Assembly (NCBI GenBank): GCA_945614335.1
Contig: CALZAP010000058.1
Location: 1-7,476 of the forward strand
Origin: an uncultured Prevotella sp.
GTDB lineage: Bacteria; Bacteroidota; Bacteroidia; Bacteroidales; Bacteroidaceae
Length of the DNA stretch: 7,476 bases
Direction: 5' to 3'
In this document: piece after piece, positions 6,980 through 7,476 of the stretch
How the letters are laid out: every line of letters starts with the position of its first letter
Numbering within the stretch: position 1 is the first letter of the stretch
Translations under genes and position numbers: made by a program
Notes under the pieces: model-generated
What the model was told of the DNA's origin: nothing
The model's input: the letters and a program-made list of their open reading frames with translations, nothing else
Database searches by the model: none

Positions 6980-7476
6980 ATGAAACTAAGATATATTTAT
7001 ATGTTCGTGGCACTTGTTGCCATGGCAATGGGCTTCACTGCTTGTTCGCCCACCGACTATGAGTTGGGTGAGGGTAGTATCAAGCCTGAGGATTTGGCGG
7101 AGGGAGCGGCTTACACCGTAACCCACGACAGCCAGAATCCGAATATCGTCTATCTTGAAAGCAAGATGGGCTCGTCATACACAGCACTTTGGGAAACTCC
7201 CCAAGGACGCTATCAGGCCCAAAAGGTGACACTGAAGATGCCTTTCGCCGGAGAGTATGCTGTGCAGTTTGGTGTGGAGACACGCTCGGGTGTCGTTTAT
7301 GGCAACGAGACAAAGTTTGTCATTGACGAGATTTGCACCGACTTCATCACTTCTGAGGTGTGGACACTGCTCGCCGGTGGAGTGGGTGAGGAGAAGACCT
7401 GGATTTATGACAATGGACAGTATGGCTATGGCTCAGGTGAGCTGTCATACGGCGACCCCGCTGCCAACACCAACCT
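6980..7476 (+). CDS. Surface lipoprotein, PKD-like, probable glycan-binding protein (3'-truncated)
   Basis: The window ends after 165 codons. The start MKLRYIYMF opens a lipoprotein signal peptide with hydrophobic residues at about 6-19 and lipobox FTAC; C22 would be lipidated. Residues about 45-115 look like a beta-sandwich of the PKD/Ig type: YTVTHDSQNPNIVYLES, then ALWETPQG, then KVTLKMPFAGEYAVQFGV. A second segment begins at about 118 with TSEVWTLLAGG (124-134) and KTWIYDNGQYGYGSG (139-153), which resembles the TGG...KTW opening seen in some Bacteroidetes PKD-containing surface proteins. The position 56 bases after susD is where loci of this type usually encode a SusE/SusF-like or SGBP-B-like binding protein. 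The lipoprotein call is firm, glycan binding is likely from context, and the ligand is unknown. No catalytic motif is visible in this part. Confidence 0.8.
   Translation, partial: MKLRYIYMFVALVAMAMGFTACSPTDYELGEGSIKPEDLAEGAAYTVTHDSQNPNIVYLESKMGSSYTALWETPQGRYQAQKVTLKMPFAGEYAVQFGVETRSGVVYGNETKFVIDEICTDFITSEVWTLLAGGVGEEKTWIYDNGQYGYGSGELSYGDPAANTN

Noticed and set aside
1..7476. CRISPR arrays, tRNA or rRNA genes, insertion sequences, defence genes
   Set aside because: No regularly spaced long repeats, cloverleaf-like sequence, transposase or integrase-like frame, or defence-type protein was found on either strand.

Overview
The window looks like chromosomal DNA of a Bacteroidales bacterium, most likely Prevotella-like. 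The reasons are a SusC/SusD pair, lipoprotein signals of the Bacteroidetes type, A-rich leaders with little Shine-Dalgarno sequence, a match to the Bacteroidetes -7 element (TAnnTTTG), and moderate G+C coding sequence with AT-rich gaps. Species cannot be fixed from the sequence alone. All five genes lie on the + strand. No tRNA, rRNA, CRISPR array, transposase or integrase was seen.

Left part (1-1746): two amino-acid metabolism genes, probably co-transcribed. The first is a 5'-truncated type I L-asparaginase (ansA). After a 26-base gap comes a complete serine O-acetyltransferase (cysE/epsC type) with both catalytic histidines and a C-terminal isoleucine.

Middle gap (1747-1950): 204 AT-rich bases that separate the housekeeping pair from the next operon and are unusually structured. 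They hold an inverted repeat, ATTTT-type direct repeats spaced by whole helical turns, a -7 element enclosed by a second, 18/19-base inverted repeat, an A-rich leader, and a three-codon upstream ORF whose stop overlaps the next start codon. This is the most interesting non-coding stretch.

Right part (1951-7476): the head of a polysaccharide-utilisation-type locus. It encodes a 1080-residue SusC/RagA TonB-dependent outer-membrane transporter, a 566-residue SusD/RagB surface lipoprotein, and the first 165 residues of another lipoprotein that looks like a surface glycan-binding protein with a PKD-like fold. A short hairpin and four 8-base repeats lie between susD and the third gene. SusD and the third lipoprotein would capture a glycan or oligomer at the cell surface, and SusC would import it using TonB energy. 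No glycoside hydrolase, sulfatase, peptidase or regulator is visible, so the substrate is unknown.

No wholly new system can be demonstrated. The best leads are the repeat architecture around the susC promoter and the truncated third lipoprotein.
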